Assembly (NCBI GenBank): GCA_937923405.1
Contig: CALDUY010000018.1
Coordinates: forward strand, 1 to 64,000
Direction: 5' to 3'
Length of the DNA stretch: 64,000 nt
From: an uncultured Gemmataceae bacterium
Lineage (GTDB): Bacteria; Planctomycetota; Planctomycetia; Gemmatales; Gemmataceae
The stretch's first letter is position 1. Each line of letters starts with the position of its first letter. This document shows positions 49,148-58,206 of the stretch, piece after piece. Below the pieces are notes generated by a model. That model made no database searches. It was not told the origin of the DNA and was given only the letters and a program-made list of their open reading frames with translations. Position numbers and translations under genes: made by a program.

Positions 49148-52100
49148 ATGACCGACCAACCGCCTCCGCAGGAAGAACCGACGGAATCACTGCCGCCGAC
49201 GGTTGTGCCGCTTCCCCCGGAGTTCACTCCACCAGTTCGAGAGCATTCCCGCTATCGATTGATCCAGCTGCATGCACGCGGCAATCTCGGCGAAGTCTTC
49301 CTCGCCCACGACACGGAGTTGAACCGGGAAGTCGCCCTGAAGCAGATGCAAGAGCATATTGCCCACTCAGGAGATCTTCGAAGGCGGTTTTTGTTGGAGG
49401 CGGAGATCACCGGACGACTGGAGCATCCGGGCATCGTGCCAGTCTACGGCATGGGGGTCGATGAGCAGGGACGGCCCTACTACGCGATGCGATTCATTCG
49501 CGGCGAGAGTCTCCATCAAGCCGTTCAGCGATTGCATGCCAACTTCACCTCGATGGGGTTACGGCAACTGCTGGGACGATTCATCGCTGTGTGCGCCGCG
49601 GTCGCCTATGCCCACAGTCGAGGGGTGATTCATCGCGATCTGAAGCCGGCTAACATCATGCTCGGCGAGTTTGGTGAAACACTGGTTGTGGACTGGGGGT
49701 TGGCCAAGCACGTCCAGCAGAGCGAACCAGGCACCGCGGAAGCGATCGAACTGGTGCCCAACGAAGGGTTGCAAGGGGCACCGACGCGAGGAGCGATCGG
49801 CACGCCAGCGTTCATGAGTCCAGAGCAGGCGACGCTCGGCGGCCAGGTTGGCGCTCGCAGTGATGTCTACGCGCTCGGCGCGACGCTGTATACAGTGCTG
49901 ACCGGCAAGCCGCCCATCGAGTCGCCGTTTCTGGAGGAGATTTTGGCCCGAGTTCGAGCTGGCGAATTTCCCGCGCCGCGCTTGAAGAACCCCAAGGTGC
50001 CGCCGGCCCTGGAGGCGATCTGTCTGAAGGCGATGGCGTTTCGTCCAGAGGATCGCTACGCCACGGCTTCGGACCTGGCGACGGATCTGGAAGCGTATCT
50101 CGCCGATGAGCCAGTGTCCGCCCGAGCCGAACCGTTCGGAGAACGGATGCGTCGCTGGGTGAAACGGCATCGCACGCTCAGCCTAGCGACCTTGGCGGCG
50201 GGCTTCGTGGCTTTGGTCGCTTTGGGCCTCAGCACGGCACTGCTGAACGCGGCCAACGAGGCCGAGCGCGAAGCTCGGCAGGAAGCCACCACCGCCGCTG
50301 AACTGGCTCGGCGGCAGCGCGACGAGGCCGATCAACAGCGTCAGAAGGCCGAACTGGCCCGACGCCAAGCCGACGAAGCTCGCGAGGCTGCTTTCAAAAG
50401 CGAGTTACAGGAGCGCCAACATCGCTATGTGAGCAATATTCAATTCGCCCATCAGGCCTGGCAAGTGGGGCAAGTCAGCCGAGCGAGGCAGCTGCTCCGG
50501 GATCTGATTCCGCGCCACGATCAAGACGATCTACGCGGGTTCGAGTGGCGCTATCTCTGGCGGCTCTGTCACGAGTCGCTGACTCGCACACACCGACCAC
50601 ATCTGGCGGCAGTCAGCAGCCTGGCCTTCACGCCGGATCGTCGTTTGATTCTCTCTGCCAGTCACGATGGCTGCATCTTACTCTGGGACGCCGAGACGGG
50701 GCGGCCCGTGCGTTCGTTCCTAGCCGATCCCGAAGATACCTCGGGACGACTGGGCGTCACCTGGACGCGCCGACAGGACAAGATGGTCGTCTCGGCCATT
50801 CTGCCAGGCAGCTCGGCTTTGCTGGATGGTCGGCTGCGAGTCGGCGATGAACTGGTCTCGATCACCGAGGAAGGTGGCCTGCCGATCACTCACTTCGCCG
50901 AGTCATTGGCCGATCAGGGACCGGTGGGCAGTGCCGTCATCCTGGAGGTGCGCCGACGCGGTAAGACCTTTCGCCTCACCCTGCTTCGTCGTCGCCTGCT
51001 TCAGCAAGCCACCGGATTAAGCCGTCCCGTTCCGATGGCCGTCTTGACCCCCGACGGAACGAAGTTAGTGACGGCGTTTCATCGCACCGTGCGGCTATGG
51101 AACCTAACCACGGGCGAACTCGAAGCTTCGTTCACCGGCCACCAGGGGCAGATCCGCTCGCTGGCCCTGGCTCCCAATGGCAAGCTGCTCGCCACGGGAG
51201 ACGATCAAACGACAATTCGCCTCTGGGATATTCAGAGACGACATCCCGCGGGAGCGATTACCTATCGACCCTCGACGCTGTTGCGGCGAGAAGGCTTTGT
51301 GCCTGTACGATCGTTGGCCTTCTCGCCGGATGGGCAACATCTGCTAGCTGGGACGACCATCTGGCTGCTGCGTCTCGATCCCGCACGCCGACGCATCGAC
51401 AACGTGGTGGTCACCCCCGAACACTTCATCGAAACCTTGGCGTTCCATCCCGAGGGCCAACAATTCGCCATCGGTTTTCAGAGCAACAGCAATAATATCG
51501 AGTTATGGGATCTTCAAAAGGGTAAGTTAGAACAGGGACTGCATGGGCATACCGCCACGGTGCATGCTCTGAGCTACACGCCAGATGGCGAACGTCTCAT
51601 CAGCGTGTCGCGCGACCAAACGGTGCGCGTCTGGGACCGCCGCGAGGGACGAACGCTACAGCTCCTGCGCGGTCATGCGCGCGCGGTGACGGCGTTGGCC
51701 TGCGCCGGCGACAACCTTCATCTGGCCACGGGCGATGCCGAGGGCGTGGTGCTGCTGCATTCGCTGGAGCAGGATCCTCAAGCCGACGTGCTTTCCGGAC
51801 GGCTGCGACTGGTCACACAAGATCTGGCCTTCGATCCCCAGGGGACAGCGTTGTTTGCCGCTGCCGGCGATCCCTGGTCGGAGCACTTCGACCTGACCGC
51901 CTGGGATCCGCGCACGGCTCGCTTTCGTGGGCAGATTGTCGGCATGCCACCGGGCATCAACAGCGCGGTGTTCACGCCCGACAGCAAGACGCTTCTGGTC
52001 GGCACCTCGGACGTTTTCGGCGACGCCTTGCCGGGAGTCATTCGCCAGTACGACGTAGCCAGCGGGCAACGCCTGCGCGATCTGCCGAGACAGAATCGCG

Positions 52101-53953
52101 CAGCAGCGGGCCATCTGCTGCTCGCCGCCGACGGCGAGACGCTGATCTCTACGGGCAACGTCACGCTCGACAGCCGTGAAGGGGAACTATTCTTCTGGAA
52201 GTATCCCTCCTTGGAGTTGTTGAGTCGGCATCGTCCCCATCAGGGCAACGTGATACCGGCTCTATCGCACGATGGCCGCTCTCTGGTGACGGTCGGCTTT
52301 GATACTCTGAGTCGTTCAAACACGGGCGAAGCCTGGTTGTGGGATCTGGCGAAGCGTCGGCCCCGTCATAAACTCAGCGGCAACCTGGCCTCGACGAGCA
52401 GTGCCTCGATCTCTCCCGATGGCCGCCGTCTAGTCACCGCCTCGCTCAACCTCTGGCTGGATCAGCAACCCGCTTCGGTGCAGGTGTGGGACGTCACCAC
52501 GGGACAACCGATCCTGTCACTGCAGGGACACCACTCCCACGTCGAACCGGTGATCTATGCTCCGGATGGCAAAACGATCTGGCTGGGCGCGATGCAACAA
52601 GGCATTCACGTTCACGAGGCCACCACGGGCAAGTTGCTGCGAACGCTGCCTCTAAAGGGTGGACTGCTCAACGCGATGTCCTTTTCGACCGATGGCCAAT
52701 CAGTGACGATCGGCGTGGGGCCGGTCACGGTCGACGAGAAAATTCTTCCCAGCTATGTGCAGGTGCTGGAGACCGAGACGTTCCAGCAACGGTATCGCTT
52801 CGAGCATCCACCGGGCTGTTTTGTCAGTTCGCGGTTCTCGCCAGATCAACGCTGGCTGGCCAGCTGGAACTCGCTGGGGGATCTGTATCTGCACGACCTG
52901 ACCAGCAAAACGGTGAAGCGGCTCGGTCCCACAGAGGCCGAAATCCAAGCTCGCGGACATTCCGGAGTGGTTTCGTGCCTAGCCGTCTCTCCGGATGGTA
53001 AGACGCTGGCCTCGGGCACTTGGAACGGCACCGTCGAGTTGTGGGATCTTCTCCCTGGTCAGACGGCCATTCCGGCGCGGCTGCGACAGACCATCTCGGT
53101 CAAGAGCGTGGTATCGTGTCTGGCCTTCGCGCCCGATGGTCGCACCCTAGCCTGGGGCACGGGCAGCCTGCGTGCTAGAGAACCCGGTGGGCTGACGCTC
53201 TACGATCTGGCTAGTCAGAAGGAACTGGCGACGATCTCGACGGCTCCCGCCGGCATCACCGCCTTGACCTTCGCGCCCGATGGTGAGACGCTGATTTGTG
53301 CCACCGATCACTTCGCTCGCAATGCCGGACCCAGCGAGATCTGGCGGGTGCAGAGCCGAACCGGCGCGGTCCGTGAGGTGATCCAGCGAGGAAGTTTCCT
53401 CACGCACTCGCTGGCTTTTTCACCGGATGGCCACACTCTGGCCTTCGAGCGCGCGCCGCACGTCGTTTTGCTCGATCTCCGCAATGGCGCGATGCAACAA
53501 CTTCCTGGTCAGTCGGGCATTGTTCACCGCATCCGCTTTGCTCCCGACGGCAAGACCGTGGCCACGACCCACGCCGAACTCAGTACCAAGCTCTGGCACG
53601 TCGCCACGGGCCGCGAGTTGCTCCTGGTGATGCACGACGAAGAGATGGAAGCGATGGAGTTTTCGCGGGATGGTCGCACCCTGGCCCTGGGTGGCAGCGC
53701 CAATGGTCGCAGTGTGGTTCGTCTGTGGCGTGCCGATCCCGTTGCCCTGATCAGTCGCACCTGGTATCACGGCGCGGGCACCGGCCTGGCCCAGCGGCGC
53801 GTCACGCACGACGAACAGGGCACGGTCCTCGAGGAAGCGTTCTTCGATGCCAGCGGAGCGGCAGTGTTGGGACCGGACGGCTACCATCGCTTCACACGGC
53901 ATCCTCGACCGCGCTACGAGGATATCTCTGGCAACGAACTAACGAAGCCCTGA
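49148..53953 (+). CDS. Transmembrane Ser/Thr kinase with WD40 propellers and an embedded PDZ domain
   Basis: A 1601-residue sensor kinase. The PknB-type kinase domain starts at about residue 35 (HARGNLGEVFLA, ALKQMQ), with HRDLKPANIMLGE near 161, VVDWGLAK (DWG, not DFG) and GTPAFMSPEQATLGG. A membrane helix at about 345-368 (LATLAAGFVALVALGLS) is followed by a Gln/Glu/Arg coiled coil to about 425. The rest is some 25 WD40-like blades (FTPDGRxLxxxSxDxxxxLWD), interrupted at about residues 531-619 by a PDZ domain (SGRLGVTW, GDELVSIT, GPVGSAVILEVRRRG). The ATG at 49148 begins the protein-like MTDQPPPQEEP; upstream codons from a TTG at 49004 look non-coding. The ribosome site is weak (CAGGTG). 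Confidence 0.9.
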   Translation: MTDQPPPQEEPTESLPPTVVPLPPEFTPPVREHSRYRLIQLHARGNLGEVFLAHDTELNREVALKQMQEHIAHSGDLRRRFLLEAEITGRLEHPGIVPVYGMGVDEQGRPYYAMRFIRGESLHQAVQRLHANFTSMGLRQLLGRFIAVCAAVAYAHSRGVIHRDLKPANIMLGEFGETLVVDWGLAKHVQQSEPGTAEAIELVPNEGLQGAPTRGAIGTPAFMSPEQATLGGQVGARSDVYALGATLYTVLTGKPPIESPFLEEILARVRAGEFPAPRLKNPKVPPALEAICLKAMAFRPEDRYATASDLATDLEAYLADEPVSARAEPFGERMRRWVKRHRTLSLATLAAGFVALVALGLSTALLNAANEAEREARQEATTAAELARRQRDEADQQRQKAELARRQADEAREAAFKSELQERQHRYVSNIQFAHQAWQVGQVSRARQLLRDLIPRHDQDDLRGFEWRYLWRLCHESLTRTHRPHLAAVSSLAFTPDRRLILSASHDGCILLWDAETGRPVRSFLADPEDTSGRLGVTWTRRQDKMVVSAILPGSSALLDGRLRVGDELVSITEEGGLPITHFAESLADQGPVGSAVILEVRRRGKTFRLTLLRRRLLQQATGLSRPVPMAVLTPDGTKLVTAFHRTVRLWNLTTGELEASFTGHQGQIRSLALAPNGKLLATGDDQTTIRLWDIQRRHPAGAITYRPSTLLRREGFVPVRSLAFSPDGQHLLAGTTIWLLRLDPARRRIDNVVVTPEHFIETLAFHPEGQQFAIGFQSNSNNIELWDLQKGKLEQGLHGHTATVHALSYTPDGERLISVSRDQTVRVWDRREGRTLQLLRGHARAVTALACAGDNLHLATGDAEGVVLLHSLEQDPQADVLSGRLRLVTQDLAFDPQGTALFAAAGDPWSEHFDLTAWDPRTARFRGQIVGMPPGINSAVFTPDSKTLLVGTSDVFGDALPGVIRQYDVASGQRLRDLPRQNRAAAGHLLLAADGETLISTGNVTLDSREGELFFWKYPSLELLSRHRPHQGNVIPALSHDGRSLVTVGFDTLSRSNTGEAWLWDLAKRRPRHKLSGNLASTSSASISPDGRRLVTASLNLWLDQQPASVQVWDVTTGQPILSLQGHHSHVEPVIYAPDGKTIWLGAMQQGIHVHEATTGKLLRTLPLKGGLLNAMSFSTDGQSVTIGVGPVTVDEKILPSYVQVLETETFQQRYRFEHPPGCFVSSRFSPDQRWLASWNSLGDLYLHDLTSKTVKRLGPTEAEIQARGHSGVVSCLAVSPDGKTLASGTWNGTVELWDLLPGQTAIPARLRQTISVKSVVSCLAFAPDGRTLAWGTGSLRAREPGGLTLYDLASQKELATISTAPAGITALTFAPDGETLICATDHFARNAGPSEIWRVQSRTGAVREVIQRGSFLTHSLAFSPDGHTLAFERAPHVVLLDLRNGAMQQLPGQSGIVHRIRFAPDGKTVATTHAELSTKLWHVATGRELLLVMHDEEMEAMEFSRDGRTLALGGSANGRSVVRLWRADPVALISRTWYHGAGTGLAQRRVTHDEQGTVLEEAFFDASGAAVLGPDGYHRFTRHPRPRYEDISGNELTKP
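50740..51005 (+). other. PDZ domain coding segment inside the WD40 region
   Basis: The translation has the PDZ pattern: the carboxylate-binding SGRLGVTW, hydrophobic VVSAILPGSSALLDG, RVGDELVSI, and GPVGSAVILEVRRRGKTFRL. It splits an early WD40 blade (DPEDT before, RPVPMAVLTPDGTKLV after). Confidence 0.72.
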
Positions 53954-54007
53954 CTCCAGCCGCGTCCGTGCCGCTGCCGTACACTATCTCCTTGCCCATC
54001 TCTACAC

Positions 54008-54013
54008 AAGGAG
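54008..54013 (+). promoter_or_regulatory. Ribosome binding site deciding the PQQ-propeller start
   Basis: AAGGAG lies 5 nt before the ATG at 54019 and fixes the start at MMKKFGGALT, far downstream of the open frame beginning at 53725. Confidence 0.85.
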
Positions 54014-54018
54014 ATCGT

Positions 54019-55344
54019 ATGATGAAGAAGTTTGGTGGCGCGCTGACGTTGGCTCTGGTGCTGGGCACGGTCGTCGTGGCCGACGATTGGCCGCAGTGGA
54101 TGGGGCCGAAGCGCGATGCGATCTGGCGCGAGACAGGGATTCTGGAGAAGTTTCCCCAAGGCGGGCCAAAGGTGTTGTGGCGGACCAAGCTGAGCTATGG
54201 CTACGCTGGCCCTGCTGTCGCCGATGGTCTGGTCTACGTTCCGGACTATGTGACCGAGGTCGATCTGATGAAGCGCGGCCCATTCAACCGCAAGCCAGAG
54301 ATTTCCGGCAAGGAACGGTTGCACTGCCTGGATGCCAAGACCGGCAAGGAGGTATGGAAGGACGAATATGACTGCACCTACACCATCTCCTACGCTTTTG
54401 GTCCGCGCTGCACTCCGACAGTGCAAGACGGCAAGGTCTACATGCTCGGGGCCGAGGGCAACCTGCGCTGTCTCGATGCTAAAAAGGGCACGCTGCTATG
54501 GCAGAAAGATTTCAAGAAGGATTACGGAGCTGAGACCGCCATCTGGGGCTACGCCAGTCATCCACTTGTCGATGGCCGGAAACTCATCTGTGTAGTCGGT
54601 GGCAAGGACGCCCTGGCCGTCGCTTTCGACAAGGACACTGGCAAGGAGATCTGGAAATCGATCAAGGCTGAGGCGACCGGCTACTCGCCACCTACCCTCA
54701 TCGAGACCGGCGGCAAGCGGCAGTTGCTCATCTGGTCCGGCGAGGCGATTCACAGCCTCGATCCGGAGACGGGAACGCCCTACTGGTCACAACCGTTGAA
54801 GACAGCTGATGCTATGTCGATCATGGCTCCGCGCCAGCAAGGCGAGTACCTCTTCGCTGGTGGACGCGATGCCAAGTCGGCGCTGTTTCAGTTAGACGCC
54901 AACAAGCCCGGAGCTAAGCCGATTTGGACGGGCAACCGTGAGATCGGGCTTGGACCGATCAACATGACGCCATTCGTCGAGAACAGTGTGATCTACGGCG
55001 TCGACGGCCGCGGCGAGTTCCGCGGAGTCGATCTAGCCACTGGCAAGAAGCTCTGGGGAACCTCGCGGCCGGTGACCGGCAAGGAAAACAGCTTCGCCAG
55101 TTCGGCCACTACCTTCATTGTCAAAAACGGCGACCGCTTTATTCTCTTCAGCGACACCGGAGAGCTGATTCTTGCCAAACTCGATCGGTCCGGCTACACC
55201 GAGATCGATCGCTGCAAGATTCTGGAACCGACCAGTCTCTCGTTTGGCACGCGCAACGTGGTCTGGTCGCACCCGGCATTTGCCAACCAGTGCGTCTTCG
55301 CCCGCAACGACAAGGAGATCGTTTGCGTCTCGCTGGCGAAGTGA
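54019..55344 (+). CDS. Secreted PQQ-binding-like beta-propeller protein
   Basis: A 441-residue exported protein with a signal peptide (MMKKFGGALTLALVLGTVVVA). DWPQWMGPKRDAIWRETGI opens the propeller, followed by blades with A-x-x-x-G-K-x-x-W patterns: LHCLDAKTGKEVWKDE, LRCLDAKKGTLLWQKD, AVAFDKDTGKEIWKS, HSLDPETGTPYWSQ and RGVDLATGKKLWGT. Such planctomycete proteins are called outer membrane biogenesis or PQQ-like, but cofactor binding is not established. It begins 65 bp after the WD40 kinase and may be cotranscribed. A run of family A palindromes follows. Confidence 0.88.
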   Translation: MMKKFGGALTLALVLGTVVVADDWPQWMGPKRDAIWRETGILEKFPQGGPKVLWRTKLSYGYAGPAVADGLVYVPDYVTEVDLMKRGPFNRKPEISGKERLHCLDAKTGKEVWKDEYDCTYTISYAFGPRCTPTVQDGKVYMLGAEGNLRCLDAKKGTLLWQKDFKKDYGAETAIWGYASHPLVDGRKLICVVGGKDALAVAFDKDTGKEIWKSIKAEATGYSPPTLIETGGKRQLLIWSGEAIHSLDPETGTPYWSQPLKTADAMSIMAPRQQGEYLFAGGRDAKSALFQLDANKPGAKPIWTGNREIGLGPINMTPFVENSVIYGVDGRGEFRGVDLATGKKLWGTSRPVTGKENSFASSATTFIVKNGDRFILFSDTGELILAKLDRSGYTEIDRCKILEPTSLSFGTRNVVWSHPAFANQCVFARNDKEIVCVSLAK

Positions 55345-55368
55345 GCGGATTGTCCGGACCTATTGCAA

Positions 55369-55592
55369 CCTCCACAGAGGGCTGACGCCCTCCGCTCCGA
55401 GCAGAATCAGCGAGACGCTTCCCAGCAGAGGACATGTACTCTTTCCGAGCGGAGGACGTCAGTCCTCCGTGTGCCCTGACGTCAGCGTGGAGCCACGGAG
55501 GGCTAACACCCTCCGCTCGGAGTAAGCGTTTCGGCCGAGCTAACGCCCTCCGCTCAGAGTAGAAGAGTCATTTCTGAGCCACCCCATCCTTC
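55369..55592. repeat. Cluster of family A palindromes between convergent genes
   Basis: Four palindromic cores occur in 224 bp: AGAGGGCTGACGCCCTC, GAGGACGTCAGTCCTC, GGAGGGCTAACACCCTCC and GCTAACGCCCTCCGC, linked by TCGGAGTAAGCGTTTCGGC. The end TGAGCCACCCCATCCTTCA is close to the reverse complement of the GTAGGGTGGCTCA block of the compound elements. It fills almost all of the gap between the propeller gene and the lipoprotein gene and probably ends both transcripts. Confidence 0.8.
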
Positions 55593-55630
55593 ATTCGCTG
55601 TTGCTTGGAATGGATGCGATTGGCGACGTC

Positions 55631-56053
55631 TCACTTTTTGAGTTCGATTTTGATCGGTTTGCCGGGTTGAATATCGAACTCCAGTCCCGCCTTGGCGACA
55701 TCCTCGTACTTGGCGGGCACAGGGAGGAAATCGGGCTTATCGGCTTTGCCGCCGGTTTTGGCAGCGAACTTCTGCTGGGCGGCGTATTGAGCCTGCATCA
55801 TCGAAGTCCGCACGGCGGCTCGTACCTTACCGACCGGCACCCCTCTCACCTCAAACTTGCCTTCGTTGATTCCGCCGATGCGCTGTTCGGAACTGTTGGG
55901 AATCTCAAAGACCACTTGACCGACCGGTAGAGGTTGCTCATTCAGTGTCACGGTGCCCGTAACAGTAATGCCCTCGTCCTTGGTCGAACCGCCACAGCCA
56001 AGCAAGCACCCTACGACAAGGGAACAGACAACAACAGAGACCAAGCGAAACAT
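55631..56053 (-). CDS. Small lipoprotein with carboxypeptidase-regulatory-like domain
   Basis: A 140-residue lipoprotein: a lipobox Cys in VVGCLLGCGGSTKD, then a beta-sandwich-like VTGTVTLNEQPLPVGQVVFE with GGINEGKFEVRGVPVGKVRAAV, typical of the small transthyretin-like proteins found next to DUF1559 genes in planctomycetes. It ends in GLEFDIQPGKPIKIELKK. GGAGCTGAC precedes the ATG. It is 93 bp after the DUF1559 gene, with a terminator between them. Confidence 0.88.
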   Translation of the reverse strand: MFRLVSVVVCSLVVGCLLGCGGSTKDEGITVTGTVTLNEQPLPVGQVVFEIPNSSEQRIGGINEGKFEVRGVPVGKVRAAVRTSMMQAQYAAQQKFAAKTGGKADKPDFLPVPAKYEDVAKAGLEFDIQPGKPIKIELKK

Positions 56054-56084
56054 GTCAGCTCCGGATAAAATCTAAGGACTCGGC

Positions 56085-56122
56085 AAAAAACGATGGCCCA
56101 CTGACACCCATGCCGTGGGCCA
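56085..56122 (-). terminator. Intrinsic terminator after the DUF1559 gene
   Basis: On the minus strand TGGCCCAC (56122-56115) pairs with GTGGGCCA (56101-56094), an 8-bp GC-rich stem with a 13-nt loop, followed by TCGTTTTTTGCC. This is a classic factor-independent terminator. It lies between the DUF1559 stop and the lipoprotein start, so lipoprotein expression depends on read-through or its own promoter. Confidence 0.78.
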
Positions 56123-56145
56123 CCAGAGTGCATATCATCAACGAA

Positions 56146-57156
56146 TCAGTAAGCGTTGCTATCGATTACGGTTCCGTCGTTATACAGCACCAACTGGGTC
56201 CAAGTGAGCTGATTGACCCCGCCGCGAATCATGCGGACACTGCCATCGCCCATACCCACCAAGGTGCCGGAAGTGCTGTGGCCGTGGGGCCGTGAATCCC
56301 ATCCCTGACACTGCTGGGGCGTGGGGTTGACCTGCGGCACCGAGAACTGCCGGTTGGGGGCATTGGCTCCGACGCCATTGACGGGAATGCGAGCGAACAC
56401 CGGCCAAGCCATGTCCACAGCAGGATGTCCCCAGGAATTGTAGAAGGTATTGTTTGGCCAGGGATTTTGCTGCAAGGTGCCGGCTCCGCACACCATTCGT
56501 TTCTCGGCGAGAAACACAGTGTTGGTTGTGCCATCGCTAATGTCGGTCAGCCGACGTTGGCCGTGTGTTTTGTGCCAACTCCACGGATCAGTGCCATCCA
56601 CCGGATTCTCAGGCCGACCGAACACCTGGAAATTGCAGGCGTAGCTGCACAAAGCCACGTCCACCGGGTTCCGCCACATCCACGAGGCGCTAAAGGCATT
56701 GGGAAACACGCCGTTGTTGGGGCCGGTGGGATCGTTTGGGGCGATGAGCAGCTTGATCGGTACGCTCATGGCCGCCTGAGTGCTGTTGATTGCCCCTAAG
56801 CCCGAGCCAGGCCAATTCGAGATGTTTGTCTGTAACGCTCCTTGCTCAAAGTAGGGCAGCAGGCAAAAGAAGAAGGTTCCGTCACTGTTGGTGTAACCGC
56901 CCGTATACGTTGGGTTGCTCCACCAGAAGGCGACCGCGGGAGGCAAAACCCCGAGCTGATCATGGCCATTATGACAGGCCAGGCCAATTTGCTTGAGGTT
57001 GTTAGCGCTCTGCATGCGGGCTGCCGCGTCACGCACCTTTTGTACTGCCGGCAATAACAAACCAATCAAGATTGCAATAATCGCAATTACAACTAACAAC
57101 TCAATCAAAGTGAAAGCTGATCGGTCAAATCGACGTTTAGCAGCGAGGTTTAGCAT
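56146..57156 (-). CDS. DUF1559 prepilin-like protein
   Basis: A 336-residue member of a family expanded in planctomycetes. It has a type IV prepilin-like N-terminus (RSAFTLIELLVVIAIIAILI with the glutamate after the cleavage site), LLPAVQKVRDAAARMQSANNLKQIGLACHNGHD, a tryptophan-rich middle, and the C-terminal GTLVGMGDGSVRMIRGGVN and DGTVIDSNAY. It probably assembles as a pseudopilin or surface protein; the role is unknown. GGAGG lies about 8 nt before the ATG at 57156. The 251-bp stretch after this start and before the epimerase gene (57157-57407) shows no further feature. Confidence 0.93.
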   Translation of the reverse strand: MLNLAAKRRFDRSAFTLIELLVVIAIIAILIGLLLPAVQKVRDAAARMQSANNLKQIGLACHNGHDQLGVLPPAVAFWWSNPTYTGGYTNSDGTFFFCLLPYFEQGALQTNISNWPGSGLGAINSTQAAMSVPIKLLIAPNDPTGPNNGVFPNAFSASWMWRNPVDVALCSYACNFQVFGRPENPVDGTDPWSWHKTHGQRRLTDISDGTTNTVFLAEKRMVCGAGTLQQNPWPNNTFYNSWGHPAVDMAWPVFARIPVNGVGANAPNRQFSVPQVNPTPQQCQGWDSRPHGHSTSGTLVGMGDGSVRMIRGGVNQLTWTQLVLYNDGTVIDSNAY

Positions 57157-57407
57157 GAAATACCTCCGACACAACATGAAGTTTTCGCATGGTAAGATGG
57201 AAGAGTGGAGATTTTGCCACCTGGTTGAAACACGAGGCAGGGGAACAAATCAATCCCTCAACTGGCGACCTTGTTGAGCAAGCCACACCTTCAACAAACC
57301 TTCTTTAATTCTATCCCCAATGCTACCTAAAACCAAGGCAATTCTACATATGTAGATTACTCACAATTCCGAAGATGTGGGATCAACAGTAACCGCTTCA
57401 AAGTACC

Positions 57408-58160
57408 TCAAATAGGTTTATTCAGCATCGCCTCGATCCCCTGAGGCCAGCGATCGCGCGGTTGATAGCCCAGCAACAGGCGAGTCGTCTCCAAGTCGTA
57501 GGTGGCTTGTCGTGTCGGCAGACTGGCGGCATAGAGGACGGCATAGCGGATCTTTAATGGGGCCAACGCGGCACAGGCGAAGAAGCGGCCCGCATCCTCG
57601 GGGCTGAGGTAGACATCCTTGGCCCAGTCACTCTCGGCCATCTCGCGTGCTTGCTCGGCGGTGCGTGGACACCAGCCTAGGCGCACCGAAAGCACTGTGC
57701 GTTTGTGGGCCTCGGCCAGGCTGCGGCCCGCCGCTTCGAGGAAGCACTTCGTCGCCGCGTACCAACCCCGAGGGGTGGGCGGCACGTCGCAGCCGATCGG
57801 CACCTCGCCGCGCATCCGTTGCCACCAGACCACTTGTCCGCTGCTGGCCAGTACGACCCGCTCGACGTTGGCTTCTCGCGCTGCCTCCAGAACGTGGTAG
57901 ACGCCCACGAGATTGTTCGGCAAGAGCTCGGTCATAAAGTCGTCGTCATCCGGAGTGGCCGCCAGGTGGATCAGCGTGCGTACGCCTTGCATGGCTCGTC
58001 GAACGGTGTCGAACTCGGTGAGATTGCCGACCTGCGATTCGGTGGCGTCTGGCGTCGGCACCAGATCGAAGCCACGCACCAACTGTCCCTGAGCCTTCAG
58101 TTCCCGCACGGCAGCCTGACCGAGTCGGCCGGCAGATCCGGTGACCAGTATCCACGACAT
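57408..58160 (-). CDS. NAD-dependent epimerase/dehydratase family protein
   Basis: A 250-residue short-chain reductase of the extended (epimerase) type. The Rossmann motif is ILVTGSAGRLGQAAVREL; LIHLAATPDDDDF, LASSGQVVWWQR and the catalytic WYAATKCFLEAAGR follow. Probable substrate is a nucleotide sugar, but short length (usual about 310) and missing C-terminal region suggest a different small substrate, as in uronate dehydrogenase-like enzymes. The ATG at 58160 is used; a GTG at 58172 is also possible. It lies 47 bp after the mutL stop, same strand. Confidence 0.82.
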   Translation of the reverse strand: MSWILVTGSAGRLGQAAVRELKAQGQLVRGFDLVPTPDATESQVGNLTEFDTVRRAMQGVRTLIHLAATPDDDDFMTELLPNNLVGVYHVLEAAREANVERVVLASSGQVVWWQRMRGEVPIGCDVPPTPRGWYAATKCFLEAAGRSLAEAHKRTVLSVRLGWCPRTAEQAREMAESDWAKDVYLSPEDAGRFFACAALAPLKIRYAVLYAASLPTRQATYDLETTRLLLGYQPRDRWPQGIEAMLNKPI

Positions 58161-58206
58161 CTCTGCTAACACTCCAGCAAATCGGGCTGTGGTCAGTGTA
58201 GCAACT

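Noticed and set aside
55369..55592. Clustered repeats as a possible CRISPR array
   Set aside because: The repeats are palindromic, unequal in length and irregularly spaced, with no unique spacers and no cas genes.
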